The notes beneath the pieces were generated by a model. The model saw nothing but the letters and a program-made list of their open reading frames with translations, did no database searches and was not told the origin of the DNA. Shown piece after piece: positions 36,703 to 44,666 of a stretch of DNA of 64,000 nt. Position 1 is the first letter of the stretch. Each line of letters starts with the position of its first letter. The stretch is from Streptomyces sp. NBC_00654 (GTDB lineage Bacteria > Actinomycetota > Actinomycetes > Streptomycetales > Streptomycetaceae): assembly GCF_026341775.1 (NCBI RefSeq), contig NZ_JAPEOB010000001.1:4526001-4590000 (forward strand), in the 5' to 3' direction. The position numbers and the translations under genes are program-made.

Positions 36703-37310
36703 ACGAAGCAAGTGCCCCGGGTGGCGCCGTCGTGCCAGCGCAGTCGGCCGGTCGTCTGCCAGGAGGGTGCAGGGTCGCCCAGGCGGCGTTCGACGAGCAG
36801 TCCGGTGACGAGGTGGGCGGTGTCGCGTGGGCTGCCCCACAGTCCTCCGGTGGGCAGGAGCGCGCCGTTCATGGTCCAGGGGCGCCGGGTTCGTCCCAGG
36901 AATCCACGCCCGGACAGCCGGCTGTCCGGCGGTGGTTTCGAGGTGATCGCGGTGAGGTACAGGGGCGCGAGTACGTGCTCGCGCAGCAGCTCTTCGTAAG
37001 ACGCTCGCGCTGCGGAGGCGAGGGCGGCGCCCGGGAGGGCGTAGCCCAGGTTGGAGTATTCCTTCCTCCCTGCCAGGGTTGCCTGTGGTGAAGGAGTCGA
37101 GGCTCCGTACCACTGAGTCCGGGGCTCCGGCGTCGAAGTCGGCGTAGGGGTCGAATCTGCGCAGCCGAGGCGGGACCCGGGGGAGGGCCGCAGTGTGCTC
37201 CGCCTTGGGGCGCACGACGAGCCGGTCCCGGTCCGAGCGTGGGGAAGGGCTCCTTTCAGCCGAATTGGCCACATCACAGGACGGGTTGATGGCCCGCGCC
37301 CTACGATCGC
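36700..37310 (-). pseudogene. Serine beta-lactamase-fold (class C/DD-peptidase-like) hydrolase remnant
   Basis: The minus strand shows the YSNLGYALPGAALASAAR motif of class C beta-lactamase-like hydrolases, followed by YEELLREHVLAPL and GALLPTGGLWGSPRDTAHLV, which belong to the same fold. The part before the YSN motif is in another frame (FDPYADFDAGAPDSVVRSLD), and no SxxK region is found in a clean frame. The C-terminal end stops at the IS3 fragment near 36700. It is a dead gene cut by rearrangement. Confidence 0.7.
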
Positions 37311-37339
37311 GGCATGACGATCGCCCGCGAGGCCCCCCA

Positions 37340-37495
37340 CCAGGCTGCGGTTTCTTGTCACTGGAGATCACCGGCCGCTGCCAGCTTTCCTGCCATTCGC
37401 TCTGCTACGCCGCCTCAGGGCCGCCGCGGAGCCACGGCAGCATGAGCGATGACGACTGGCTCCGGACCATCGACCAGGCCGTCGCCTTGGACAGT
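37340..37495 (+). pseudogene. N-terminal fragment of a radical SAM peptide-maturase-like protein
   Basis: A short frame reads GCGFLSLEITGRCQLSCHSL, then CYAASGPPRSHGSMSDDDWL and RTIDQAVAL. This matches the start of radical SAM maturases (usual form FLWLDLTxxCQLxCxHCYxxSGPxGxHGxM). The cluster motif here is CxxxCxxxC, one residue longer than the usual CxxxCxxC. The frame runs into the IS5-type fragment near 37500. The gene has been cut off after about 50 residues. Confidence 0.6.
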
Positions 37496-37530
37496 GTCCT
37501 ATGTGGTGAGGCTGGGTAGCACTGTCCAAC

Positions 37531-37707
37531 ATGGGGCAGGGGACGTGGAGTTGGATTGTTCCGGACGGGCTGTGGGAGATCGCGAGGCCTCTGACCCCGC
37601 CGTCGGGGGTGCGGCCGCAGGGCGGTGGGACGCAGGACACGCCTGATGAGACGTTGTTCGCGGCGATCGTCTATGTGCTGGTCAGCGGGTGTTCTTGGCG
37701 GGCTTTG
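37531..37707 (+). pseudogene. IS5-family transposase N-terminal fragment
   Basis: A 58-aa piece (WSWIVPDGLWEIARPLTPPS, QDTPDETLFAAIVYVLVSGC, SWRALP) is the N-terminus of a common Streptomyces IS5-type transposase. It ends abruptly after SWRALP, where the normal next residues (such as PCFG) are replaced. The DNA just upstream (37490-37530) may be the left end of the same IS, inserted into the radical SAM gene. Confidence 0.72.
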
Positions 37708-37743
37708 CCCATACCGATGGCCGGGTGACCGCCCGCCGCATGC

Positions 37744-38026
37744 TTGGCCCGGCCCCGAGGATCCCGCGCGCAGTGTCCGGGCCTCCCAGGCCGATCTCGT
37801 CGATGTGTTTCCCGGTGTCCGGATCCCCGACCTCGACGAGCTCCGGGCCCGTGGCGTGCTCGGGGCAGCCACGGAGACGCCCCGGCTGCCCGGTGGGTCC
37901 TCGGCGCCGGCGGCCACGCCGTCGAGGACCAGCTTGGCCGCTCTGGACGCACGGGCCGCGGCAGCGGGCACCTCACGCGCACAGGTGATCCGCAGCCTCG
38001 TGACCGCCGGCCTCCAGCCCGTCTGA
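37744..38026 (+). pseudogene. Fragment ending in a ribbon-helix-helix-like domain
   Basis: An open frame without a good start codon reads PDLDELRARGVLGAATETPR and ends LAALDARAAAAGTSRAQVIR plus SLVTAGLQPV. The last 30 residues look like a CopG/Arc ribbon-helix-helix end. The upstream part was probably lost when the IS5 fragment joined at about 37710. A rho-independent-type hairpin follows at 38051. It could be a short live gene if a non-standard start is used. Confidence 0.35.
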
Positions 38027-38050
38027 CTCACACGCGGCGCCGACGGCAGG

Positions 38051-38081
38051 AGACCCCGGGCGATAGGGCCCGGGGTCTTTT
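38051..38081 (+). terminator. Terminator hairpin with T-run
   Basis: An 11-bp perfect stem (AGACCCCGGGC / GCCCGGGGTCT) with a 6-base loop is followed by TTTT. It closes the ribbon-helix-helix remnant on the plus strand. Its core is repeated in the longer hairpin at 38772-38825. Confidence 0.75.
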
Positions 38082-38104
38082 GTGCGACATGACGTGACGT
38101 CTGT

Positions 38105-38235
38105 CCCGGTCGGTTCAACGACCGGCCACGGCCGGTGTCACGCCCCTTCCGCCCCGAGCCCGGTATGGACCTCGTGCTGTTCCCGGGTGGGCCGGCTTCG
38201 GCGGCTCTTCCGGCGGCGACCGTCTCCGTGACCAA
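38105..38235 (-). pseudogene. Decayed duplicate of the helicase-associated-domain 3' end
   Basis: On the minus strand the frame ends SRRSRPTREQHEVHTGLGAE plus GA and a stop. This is clearly related to the end of the gene at 38861 (SRRDKLTQEQCEALAGLGVE plus WA and a stop). The DNA flanking the two stops is also alike (CGACCGGCxxCGGCCGGTGTCACGCCC). The copy covers only about 45 codons and has no upstream part. Confidence 0.6.
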
Positions 38236-38360
38236 CGAGTCAACCTTTGCGTCAAAAGGGTGGAATTGTGCAAAGACGCGAGTAACGGCGACCGAGGCGA
38301 GCGCTGCCGGCGTGCGCGGCACTGGACCATGAACTCGAAGTTCTCACCAGGAGGAGCAAC

Positions 38361-38657
38361 GTGATCAAGAAATTCGCAGTCACCGCTGCCGCTGCGGTCG
38401 GCCTTGTACTCGCGACCGCAGGCGGGGCCGTCGCCGGCTCGGACGGTTACGGCCACGGCGAAGGCGGTGGGCGCGGCGGAGTTTCCGGCCTCGCGTGCGC
38501 CGTCGGCAACGACGCGGGCGTCTCGAACATCTGTGGCAACACGAACGTCTACAAACCCATCATTCTGGGCAGCCTGCTCAACCTGCTCTCCCCGCCGCAC
38601 GGTGGCGGGGGCGGCGGGAACAACGGAGGGGGCAACAACGGCGGCGGCAACAACTGA
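38361..38657 (+). CDS. Small secreted Gly/Asn-rich protein (chaplin/rodlin-like in style)
   Basis: The GTG start at 38361 has GGAGGAGCAAC upstream. This 98-aa protein has a clear signal peptide (IKKFAVTAAAAVGLVLATAG, cleavage near AVAG-SDG). A Gly/His-rich stretch follows, then a compact core with two Cys (SGLACAVGNDAGVSNICGNT), a hydrophobic run (YKPIILGSLLNLLSPP) and a Gly/Asn tail (GGGNNGGGNN). The two Cys and the small exported core recall chaplins and rodlins, but the chaplin signature is not complete, so I do not assign it. It lies alone between two copies of a gene 3' end and is followed by a very strong hairpin. Confidence 0.72.
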   Translation: MIKKFAVTAAAAVGLVLATAGGAVAGSDGYGHGEGGGRGGVSGLACAVGNDAGVSNICGNTNVYKPIILGSLLNLLSPPHGGGGGGNNGGGNNGGGNN

Positions 38658-38771
38658 CTCAGTGATCGTCGGCACTCCTCGTTGCTCCACATCAGGCCCG
38701 GCTCGGGCGGGCCTGGGCTTAACGGCTCGTGACGTGACGAAGAAAGGGGTGCTGGCGTTGCCGGCCGGGAT

Positions 38772-38825
38772 GCCCAGCACGGAGAGACCCCGGGCGTTTT
38801 CGCCCGGGGTCTCTCCGTGCTGGGC
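38772..38825. terminator. 25-bp perfect hairpin with TTTT loop
   Basis: Bases 38772-38796 pair perfectly with 38801-38825 around a TTTT loop. The stem core GGAGAGACCCCGGGCG is the same family as the terminator at 38051. It lies between the secreted-protein gene (+) and the helicase-associated remnant (-), so it can stop both converging transcripts. Confidence 0.75.
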
Positions 38826-38860
38826 CGTTCCACCGGTTCTACGACCGGCTGCGGCCGGTG

Positions 38861-39376
38861 TCACGCCCACTCCACCCCGAGCCCGGCCAAAGCCTCGCAC
38901 TGTTCCTGGGTGAGCTTGTCGCGTCGGCTCTTGGTGTTGCTGATGAACACACCGAGCTTCACCACGTGCTCCTGCCCGTCGATGTCGACAGGTTCCTCGT
39001 GCTTCTTCGGGACCGGCCGTTCGTGCCCTTCGTGCTGGAGGTACCACGCAAGGGTCGCGATTCCCCGCCGGAAGGGTGCCGTCAGCCCGCCCGCTCCCTT
39101 CGCCGCGTGCGCCTTCACCTGGGCGGGCACAGGTTTGTCGGGTGCTACACCGAGCCTGCCGAGGCGTTCCTGTTGCACGGCGCTCAGCTGCGCCCAGGTG
39201 TGTGCCCGGCGTTGTTGTGCGAGCCGCTTTCCCAGGTCGTCGCCTTCGAAGAGGACACCGGGTTGGATGTCGGGGAGGGTTCCGCCGGCTTCGGTGTCGG
39301 TGAGGGCGGCGAGGATCCGGTAGTGGCGTTGCCAGTCGAGTGGCCACGCTGCTCGGCCCGCGTCTCGGCGCGCCCG
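38861..39376 (-). pseudogene. Helicase-associated (HA) domain remnant
   Basis: The frame reads WPLDWQRHYRILAALTDTEA, GGTLPDIQPGVLFEGDDLGK, TWAQLSAVQQERLGRLGV and GLTAPFRRGIATLAWYLQ, ending RRDKLTQEQCEALAGLGVEW-A. These are two helicase-associated repeats, as found at the C-terminus of large Streptomyces DEAD/DEAH helicases. Upstream (near 39376) the frame passes straight into recombinase-like sequence, so the helicase body is absent and this is a 3' remnant fused to another gene. Confidence 0.72.
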
Positions 39377-40766
39377 GGTCTTTGTCCAGGCCGTCCTTCG
39401 GCCGGACTTCGTCTGGCGGGTGACCATCACATGCGGGTTGTCCGTCCGCTGGTCTTCGCGGTGGGCCAGGCAGCGTTCCACTGCCACCCAGGACGGCGGA
39501 TCCAAAAGGACCGGGTGCGGGCGGTTGCTCCCGAGCCGGGCGGTGCGGGTACGACAGTCGAGGTCAACGGCCCTGGAGCATTTTGACCTCGCGGCTTGAG
39601 GCGCCGTGCAACGAGGCGAGCATGCCCAGCAGGGCTTCGTGCGGGTGGACGGCCGGATCCGTTGTCCAGCGGCGGAACAGCAGCCGTTGCTGGTCAAGCG
39701 TCAGCGTCGCACCGGTGAAGCCGCTCGGTCCTCGGGCGGTCAGACCGCGGGCAGGTTCGACGAGGATGATCTTCTGGGAACGTGCGAAGCGAAAGAACTG
39801 TCCGAGCACCACCAGCCGACGCTTTCGGGCTTTGGACGAGCCGGCCAGGAAAGCTTCGAGATCGTGCACGTCGGTCAGTGCCCAGTGCTGCTTCGATGGT
39901 GACATCGGTGCGGGGCAGCGTTCCGGCACGCCGGGACCGCTCACGCGAGCGGATCATGAAGTCGGCGAAAGCCTCCACCGAAGGTCGCAGGGGGTCGGGG
40001 ACCGCGAGGACGCGACGTCGTCGTCGGCCGGCTGCGAGCCGCTCGGCCTGGTCCGTGGCCATGGCCAGACCGCGACTGGTGAAGAAGGTCTCCAGGGCAC
40101 GTGCGAGCGAGCCCATCGAGCGGCCCGGGTGGCGGGAGCGTTCGAGTACGGACTGGGGGAGGTTGGGCTGGCCGTCCCGGAGAAGCCGCCCCAGGGAAGT
40201 GATCATCGTGCAGGCCCGGCCGACGGAGTACTTGGCGGCGAGATCTGTCGTGAAGTCCTGCAGCCAGTTGGGGGGATTGTCGAGTTCGGCGACGAGGTGT
40301 TCGGCCCGGACGAAGGGCCGGTCGGAGTGACGCTGCCAGCAGGCCGAGCGCAGTCCCAGGCCTGCATGCTTCCGTACTCTGCCGCATTGTTCACAGGCGC
40401 GGGGCGGCTGTTTGGCCTGTCGGGGACGAGAGCGGTGTGCCCGCACCAGCCGGTGTCCTTGCGGAGATATCCGGGCCGGCTGCGGCGAGGGCATGGCGCC
40501 TTGGCGGCGTCGCGTTCGGCCTTCCGCAGGCAAGTGCGGCAGAGAGTCGAGGATTTACGCCGCACCGGTGCCGCATCCGGTGCATACGCGAGTACAGATG
40601 ATGCACCGGCCGGTGTCCGCCTGGAGGACACGCTGCTGGCCGCACTGGGACAAGCGGCCCGGGCCGCGGCCTCCTTCTGCTGGGCAGTGCAGCGGCAGCA
40701 GTAGTGCCGGTCGATGAACCCGACCGGGGCTCCGCAGCCGGTGCAGTCGCTCTGTTTGACGCCCAT
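39377..40766 (-). pseudogene. Multi-zinc-ribbon tyrosine recombinase, frameshifted and truncated
   Basis: The N-terminus (from ATG 40766, MGVKQSDCTGCGAPVGFIDR) contains a series of CxxC zinc-ribbon pairs spread over several frames (CRTCLRKAERDAAKAPCP, CEQCGRVRKHAGLGL). A recombinase-type SAM-like domain follows (VRAEHLVAELDNPPNWLQDF, KYSVGRACTMITSLGRLLRD). A catalytic-domain start comes in another frame (LTLDQQRLLFRRWTTD, EALLGMLASLHGASSREVKM) and then HVMVTRQTKSGR in yet another. The sequence then stops, before the catalytic HxxR and Tyr, at the helicase-associated remnant. There are at least four frame changes. It forms a set with the XRE gene and the other recombinase upstream. Confidence 0.7.
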
Positions 40767-40784
40767 GATGCCGCCCTCCTCGGG

Positions 40785-41099
40785 TCACGGATGAGGCATC
40801 GAACGGCCCCGCGCGGAGGCTGCCTTCGGCCGGTCGGCGACCGGCCGCATCGGGGCCGCGGGACGTTCGACGGGGGTGGTGTCGACCTCGAAAAGGTCGT
40901 TGGGGGTGCAGTCCAGCGCGGTGCACAACGCGATCAGAGTGGACATCTTCACCTGAGAGGGCTCTTTGCTGAACAGCGCAGACACCGAGGCGGAGGACAT
41001 CTGCAGCCCGGCGCGTTCGGCCAGCAGCCGCTGCAGCTGGGTGCCGGTCCAGACCTCCCGCTGGGCGGCGGCCATCCGCAGGCGCCATCGGATCTTCAT
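40785..41099 (-). CDS. XRE-family (Cro/C1-type) helix-turn-helix regulator
   Basis: The start is ATG 41099 (MKIRWRLRMAAAQREVWTGT), overlapping the recombinase stop as ATGA. The protein is 104 aa. The HTH covers residues 10-70 (LAERAGLQMSSASVSALFSK, then LIALCTALDCTPNDLFEVDT), the form of XRE proteins with a DUF1870/YozG-like ending. A Pro/Arg-rich tail follows. It lies between two broken recombinase genes and is probably the regulator or directionality factor of that module; it is the only unbroken member. Confidence 0.8.
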   Translation of the reverse strand: MKIRWRLRMAAAQREVWTGTQLQRLLAERAGLQMSSASVSALFSKEPSQVKMSTLIALCTALDCTPNDLFEVDTTPVERPAAPMRPVADRPKAASARGRSMPHP

Positions 41100-41807
41100 G
41101 CTGAGCTGTCCCCCTCGGCAGTGAGTTCGCCGAGCGTGGTGGTCACCGCGCGGCGGTAGGCATCCTCGATGAACGTTGCGGAGGGACGGACGTATCTCAT
41201 GGTCGAGCTGACCGTCCAGTGACCAAGGAGCTGCTGGATGGCCACCAAGTCCACACCGCGCTCGTAGTTGTGGGTCGCGCAGGCCCTTCGCAGGGCGTGC
41301 GGACTGAACCGGTCGGTTGCCGGCCCGCCTTCGAGTTCCACTGGATAGCGCAAACGGTTGTGGATCGTCCCGCGATGCGGACTTCCGCCGGACCTGTCCG
41401 TGAACAGCACCGGTGAGTCGGGGAACTTCCTGCGGACGTCGTCGAGGAACCAGCGCAGAACGAGGTCGAGCCCGTCCAGCATCGGTACCCGACGCGGTCG
41501 GGGCCCGGAGGTGCGGGCGCCTTTGCCCGCGGCGGGTCGAGGCGGCCCGCCCGGCAAGGGCCAGGTCACCGACGACACGGTCGATGTCTTCGGGAGTGAC
41601 GTCCCAGGCGGGCCGGCCCAGCGCGGTAATCGTTCGTTCCAGCAGTCCGATGTCGTTCTCGACCGTCACCGGACTGAACCCGTGGGCCCGCCACGAGGCG
41701 ACAAACGCCTCAACGCACTCAGCCTGAAACTCCCACGGATGGGCGGTCACCGGCTCCAGTAGCACGGCACCACCCTGGACCACCCTCAACTGGGATGCCA
41801 CCGGCAC
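41096..41807 (-). pseudogene. Tyrosine recombinase with internal deletion
   Basis: The N-terminal core-binding piece (from 41807: VEAFVASWRAHGFSPVTVEN, LLERTITALGRPAWDVTPED) runs to about 41530. The frame then changes to the C-terminal catalytic piece (LDLVLRWFLDDVRRKFPDSP, then HALRRACATHNYERGVDLVA, IQQLLGHWTVSSTMRYVRPS), with catalytic H-x-x-R, G-H and Tyr. About 120 residues that should contain the first catalytic Arg are missing. The protein is therefore inactive, although the 3' piece alone could be translated. The stop overlaps the XRE start. Confidence 0.75.
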
Positions 41808-41945
41808 ACCTTTCTCGCATCTGACCGATCAAGGCAACACCTGGAGAATCCGGGTACCACCACGAAGACCAATGAGGACAGCAGAAGACGGATACGGGCC
41901 GGTGGCAGCGGCGATCCACGAACAGGAACATGTGCCAGCCCCAGA

Positions 41946-42066
41946 TGAACGGGGCCAGGTCTTCGGCGACGAAGTCCTCGCCACCGCGGTCCTCGACCGC
42001 CTCCTGCACCACTGCGAAGTCGTCGCCAGCAAAGGTCCCAGCTACCGACTCAAGAACTTGCCTCCA
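41946..42066 (+). pseudogene. istB: IS21-family IstB C-terminal fragment
   Basis: The plus strand reads GQVFGDEVLATAVLDRLLHH and CEVVASKGPSYRLKNL, the well-known C-terminal end of IstB-type ATPases of IS21 elements (FGDxVxAxAxxDRLxHHxExxxxKGxSYRLK). Nothing of the ATP-binding part is present. The fragment ends between the recombinase gene and the membrane-protein gene. Confidence 0.75.
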
Positions 42067-42178
42067 GGCCATCCAGCGCGAGACCGACGTGGCCTGACAG
42101 GTGGGGACGAGGAAAGGTACGCAACTGGGGATCCAACTCCGTACGCCGACACCAGCCGGAGTTCCGCCGAGCTTCCCG

Positions 42179-43033
42179 TCAGACCCAGTCGAGGGCGGCT
42201 GGCTCCCGCAGAAAGCTCACGAACACCGAGTCGTCGTCGTCCGGGCGGGCAGGGTCGTGGAGCACCTGCACCTCTCCACCCCGGACGAGCACGGACGCAT
42301 CGGCGTACTTGCGCGTCACCCAGCGGCGCGTGCCGGCGGCGTCGACGTAGGTGACTGTGGCGGTGGCCCCCGCAACGTGCCGCCCACCGGAGTCGTCGCT
42401 GGAGTAGTGTATGCGCAGCTCGCTGACGGTCCCGGTGGTCCGCAGCCCCTCGATCAGCAGCCGGTCCCGGGTGGCGGCGTTCGCGGCGCCGCGGCGCTCG
42501 GCCCGGACAGCCGACCACACCAGCAGCAGCGAGAGCACGATCAGGAGGCCCGGCAGCCAGAGGTCTGCGTAGTAGAGGATCCACCGCCCCCAACCCCAGG
42601 GCTCCGGCGGATCGTAGTCCGTCACCACCCAACCGATGCGGTCCGCCGCCACCCAGTCCCGTGCCGCGACAGCGACGCCCAGGGCAAAGCCGGCGACGCC
42701 GATCGCCAGTGCCCATCCGCCGCCGCCCCGTGCAGCCCGGTAGCCGTCGAGATGTTGGGCGCCCACCGGCAGCCCCAGGCCCACCAGGAGGGCCCCTGCG
42801 GCCATCCCGGCGACGACGAGCGGGACCGAGACACCGGAGACGTGTGTGCCGGACGGCGCGTTGAGGGAGATCGCGCGCAGCGTGTCGAACCACAGAGAGA
42901 CGAGGAGGCCGAGCACGAAGGCGCCGGCGGCGCCGAGGACGAACCAGATCACGCCCATACACAGGGCCGCCGGATTGCCCACCTGACGATCGCGTTGCTG
43001 GCGCCGACGCACTGACGGGTCCACGATCTCCAT
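42179..43033 (-). CDS. DUF3592-like membrane protein
   Basis: The start is ATG 43033 (MEIVDPSVRRRQQRDRQVGN), with AGGAGG four bases upstream; the longer upstream frame is not supported. This 284-aa protein has about four transmembrane helices (residues 20-45, 65-85, 100-125 and 155-180). A cytoplasmic beta-rich domain follows (GLRTTGTVSELRIHYSSDDS, ATATVTYVDAAGTRRWVTRK, EVQVLHDPARPDDDDSVFVS). The GxVxxxxxxY...V.Y..D..G..R pattern and the VxHDPxxPDDxxV ending are typical of DUF3592 proteins. The function is unknown and there is no operon partner. Confidence 0.72.
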   Translation of the reverse strand: MEIVDPSVRRRQQRDRQVGNPAALCMGVIWFVLGAAGAFVLGLLVSLWFDTLRAISLNAPSGTHVSGVSVPLVVAGMAAGALLVGLGLPVGAQHLDGYRAARGGGGWALAIGVAGFALGVAVAARDWVAADRIGWVVTDYDPPEPWGWGRWILYYADLWLPGLLIVLSLLLVWSAVRAERRGAANAATRDRLLIEGLRTTGTVSELRIHYSSDDSGGRHVAGATATVTYVDAAGTRRWVTRKYADASVLVRGGEVQVLHDPARPDDDDSVFVSFLREPAALDWV

Positions 43034-43356
43034 GACGCCTCCTGTGGTGCAGGTCGGCCCGACCGCCGGGAAGCCATGGTACTGAACTGATCGGGTGATG
43101 TCGGGGCGTGCGGCTGGCTGACCGCAGCGAACGCCGGCGACACCCCCGGCCCGCAGCCACCTACTGCGTCTTCCCGGGGCTCGTGACATCGGCGACTGAC
43201 GTCGTAGGGCCCCGGCCCCCGGTCGGAATTCCTGCTCGGCGGGCGGATCCGAAGCGGCATCGCGCGGCGAACCCCAGAAATCGAACCCGCGAACGTTCGT
43301 GGCCAACGCCCCTGGCCTCGGTGCGTCCGCGCCCCTGGCGAAACTGAGTACCCGGC

Positions 43357-43795
43357 ATGACCATCCACACCGAGCAGGACGATCACGTCGTCACGATCAC
43401 CATCGACAGGGAACGCAGACTCAACGCCCTCGACTATCCAACGATCGACGCGATGTTCGCCGAGCTGGACCGCGTCGACTGCGGCGACCGGGTCCGGGCG
43501 GTCGTCCTGACCGGCGACCCGATCCCGGCCACCCGAGCCGCCGGGATGGGCCTCGTCAACAACGTCGTGCCCGCTGACGAACTCCTCGACGCTGCACGGG
43601 ACTTGGCCGCACGGATTATCCGGCACGCACCGGCGGCCGTAGCAGCCTGCCTGCGCGCGGTCACCCGCGGCGTCAACCTGCCGATCGACGAGGGGATCGC
43701 CGTCGAGGCGGCCTGCTTCGCCGCCCCATGCCCACGGACGGCGTGCGGACCGGACTGCGGCGGTTCCTCGACCGCTCAGCCACTGGTCCACGTAC
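43357..43795 (+). pseudogene. Enoyl-CoA hydratase/isomerase (crotonase) with active-site deletion
   Basis: The N-terminus (MTIHTEQDDHVVTITIDRER, then NALDYPTIDAMFAELDRV and RAVVLTG) is a crotonase start. It joins directly to DPIPATRAAGMGLVNNVVPA, which belongs about 110 residues later. The missing part contains both oxyanion-hole glycines and the CoA-binding core. Both normal flanks end or begin with an LTG(D) stretch, so the deletion probably arose by recombination between short repeats. A frameshift near 43720 moves the end (TDGVRTGLRRFLDRSA) into another frame. Confidence 0.78.
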
Positions 43796-43819
43796 GGACG
43801 GCCGGCGCCAGCGTGCGCG

Positions 43820-44518
43820 TCACCCGTAGAGGTTCGAGGAAACGGTCAGGAAGACGAGAAGGTTCGGCACGGTCTCGACCTTGGCGAGCGCCCAGGCTCT
43901 GGGCTGTCCGTGCTGCCGGACGGCCACGAAGCCCCCGCCGACATCGATCGTCGCGACGGCCGACCAGGGCAGGACTCCTTCGCGTTCGGTGGAGATACCG
44001 GTGGTGTCCACGCTGAACGGGCCGTGACTTACCTTCTGCCCCTCACGGACCGCCTCCCACACCTTCTGGGCCTGGGCGCGGGCGATGGCCTCGGAGATCA
44101 GGGGCAGCCAGGTCCCGAAGTCGGCGAATCTGGACGAGATCTGCACCCTGGTGCCGTTGGGCGCTACCAGGGTGGAGGTGTGCGTGGTGTTGTAAGGGGT
44201 CTTCGTGCCCTTGTAGATGATCACTTCCTGGACGGTTTCCTGGTAATGGACCGCCTGGTCCCAGCGGACCGCGAACAACTGCCCGGCGCCCCTGTCCACG
44301 AGCAGACCCCTCTCGAAGAGGTGCAGCCGTTGACTGCCGAGTTTCTTCCGGAAGTTGGGGCTGTTGAGCAGGGCACCGATGCTCAGCGCAGAGAGGAGCA
44401 GGGGGTACCCCCCCACCCACCAGCTCGTGTAGACCCACAACAGGATGCCTCCGGTCGCCAGGCAGGCGATGCCGGTCAGGGAAGCGGCGATGAATAGTCC
44501 CCGGTACTTCTCCTGCAC
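43820..44518 (-). CDS. DUF6585-like two-helix membrane protein
   Basis: The start is GTG 44518 (QEKYRGLFIAASLTGIACLA), with AAGGAGG five bases upstream. This 232-aa protein has two N-terminal transmembrane helices (about 5-25 and 28-50). A cytoplasmic domain follows (LHLFERGLLVDRGAGQLFAV, WDQAVHYQETVQEVIIYKGT, TRVQISSRFADFGTWLPLIS) that ends in a PH-like beta pattern (GVLPWSAVATIDVGGGFVAV). The FERG..VDR..G....RWD motif is what I remember for DUF6585-type Streptomyces proteins. The function is unknown. Confidence 0.68.
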   Translation of the reverse strand: MQEKYRGLFIAASLTGIACLATGGILLWVYTSWWVGGYPLLLSALSIGALLNSPNFRKKLGSQRLHLFERGLLVDRGAGQLFAVRWDQAVHYQETVQEVIIYKGTKTPYNTTHTSTLVAPNGTRVQISSRFADFGTWLPLISEAIARAQAQKVWEAVREGQKVSHGPFSVDTTGISTEREGVLPWSAVATIDVGGGFVAVRQHGQPRAWALAKVETVPNLLVFLTVSSNLYG

Positions 44519-44666
44519 GTTGACCTCCTTCCTCGGCAGGAAAGTGTGTTCGAGTCGGCCGAAGCCTCTACGGGAAGCCAGTTGGGCGACTTGAGGGGAC
44601 GGGGAACCCGGCACGCTCATACAGGGGCCTCGGTTTCGTTTCGGAGCGACACTCGTCAAGGCCGCT

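Noticed and set aside
44043..44438. Alternative minus frame within the DUF6585-like gene
   Set aside because: The frame from GTG 44518 has the better ribosome site, membrane helices and natural composition.
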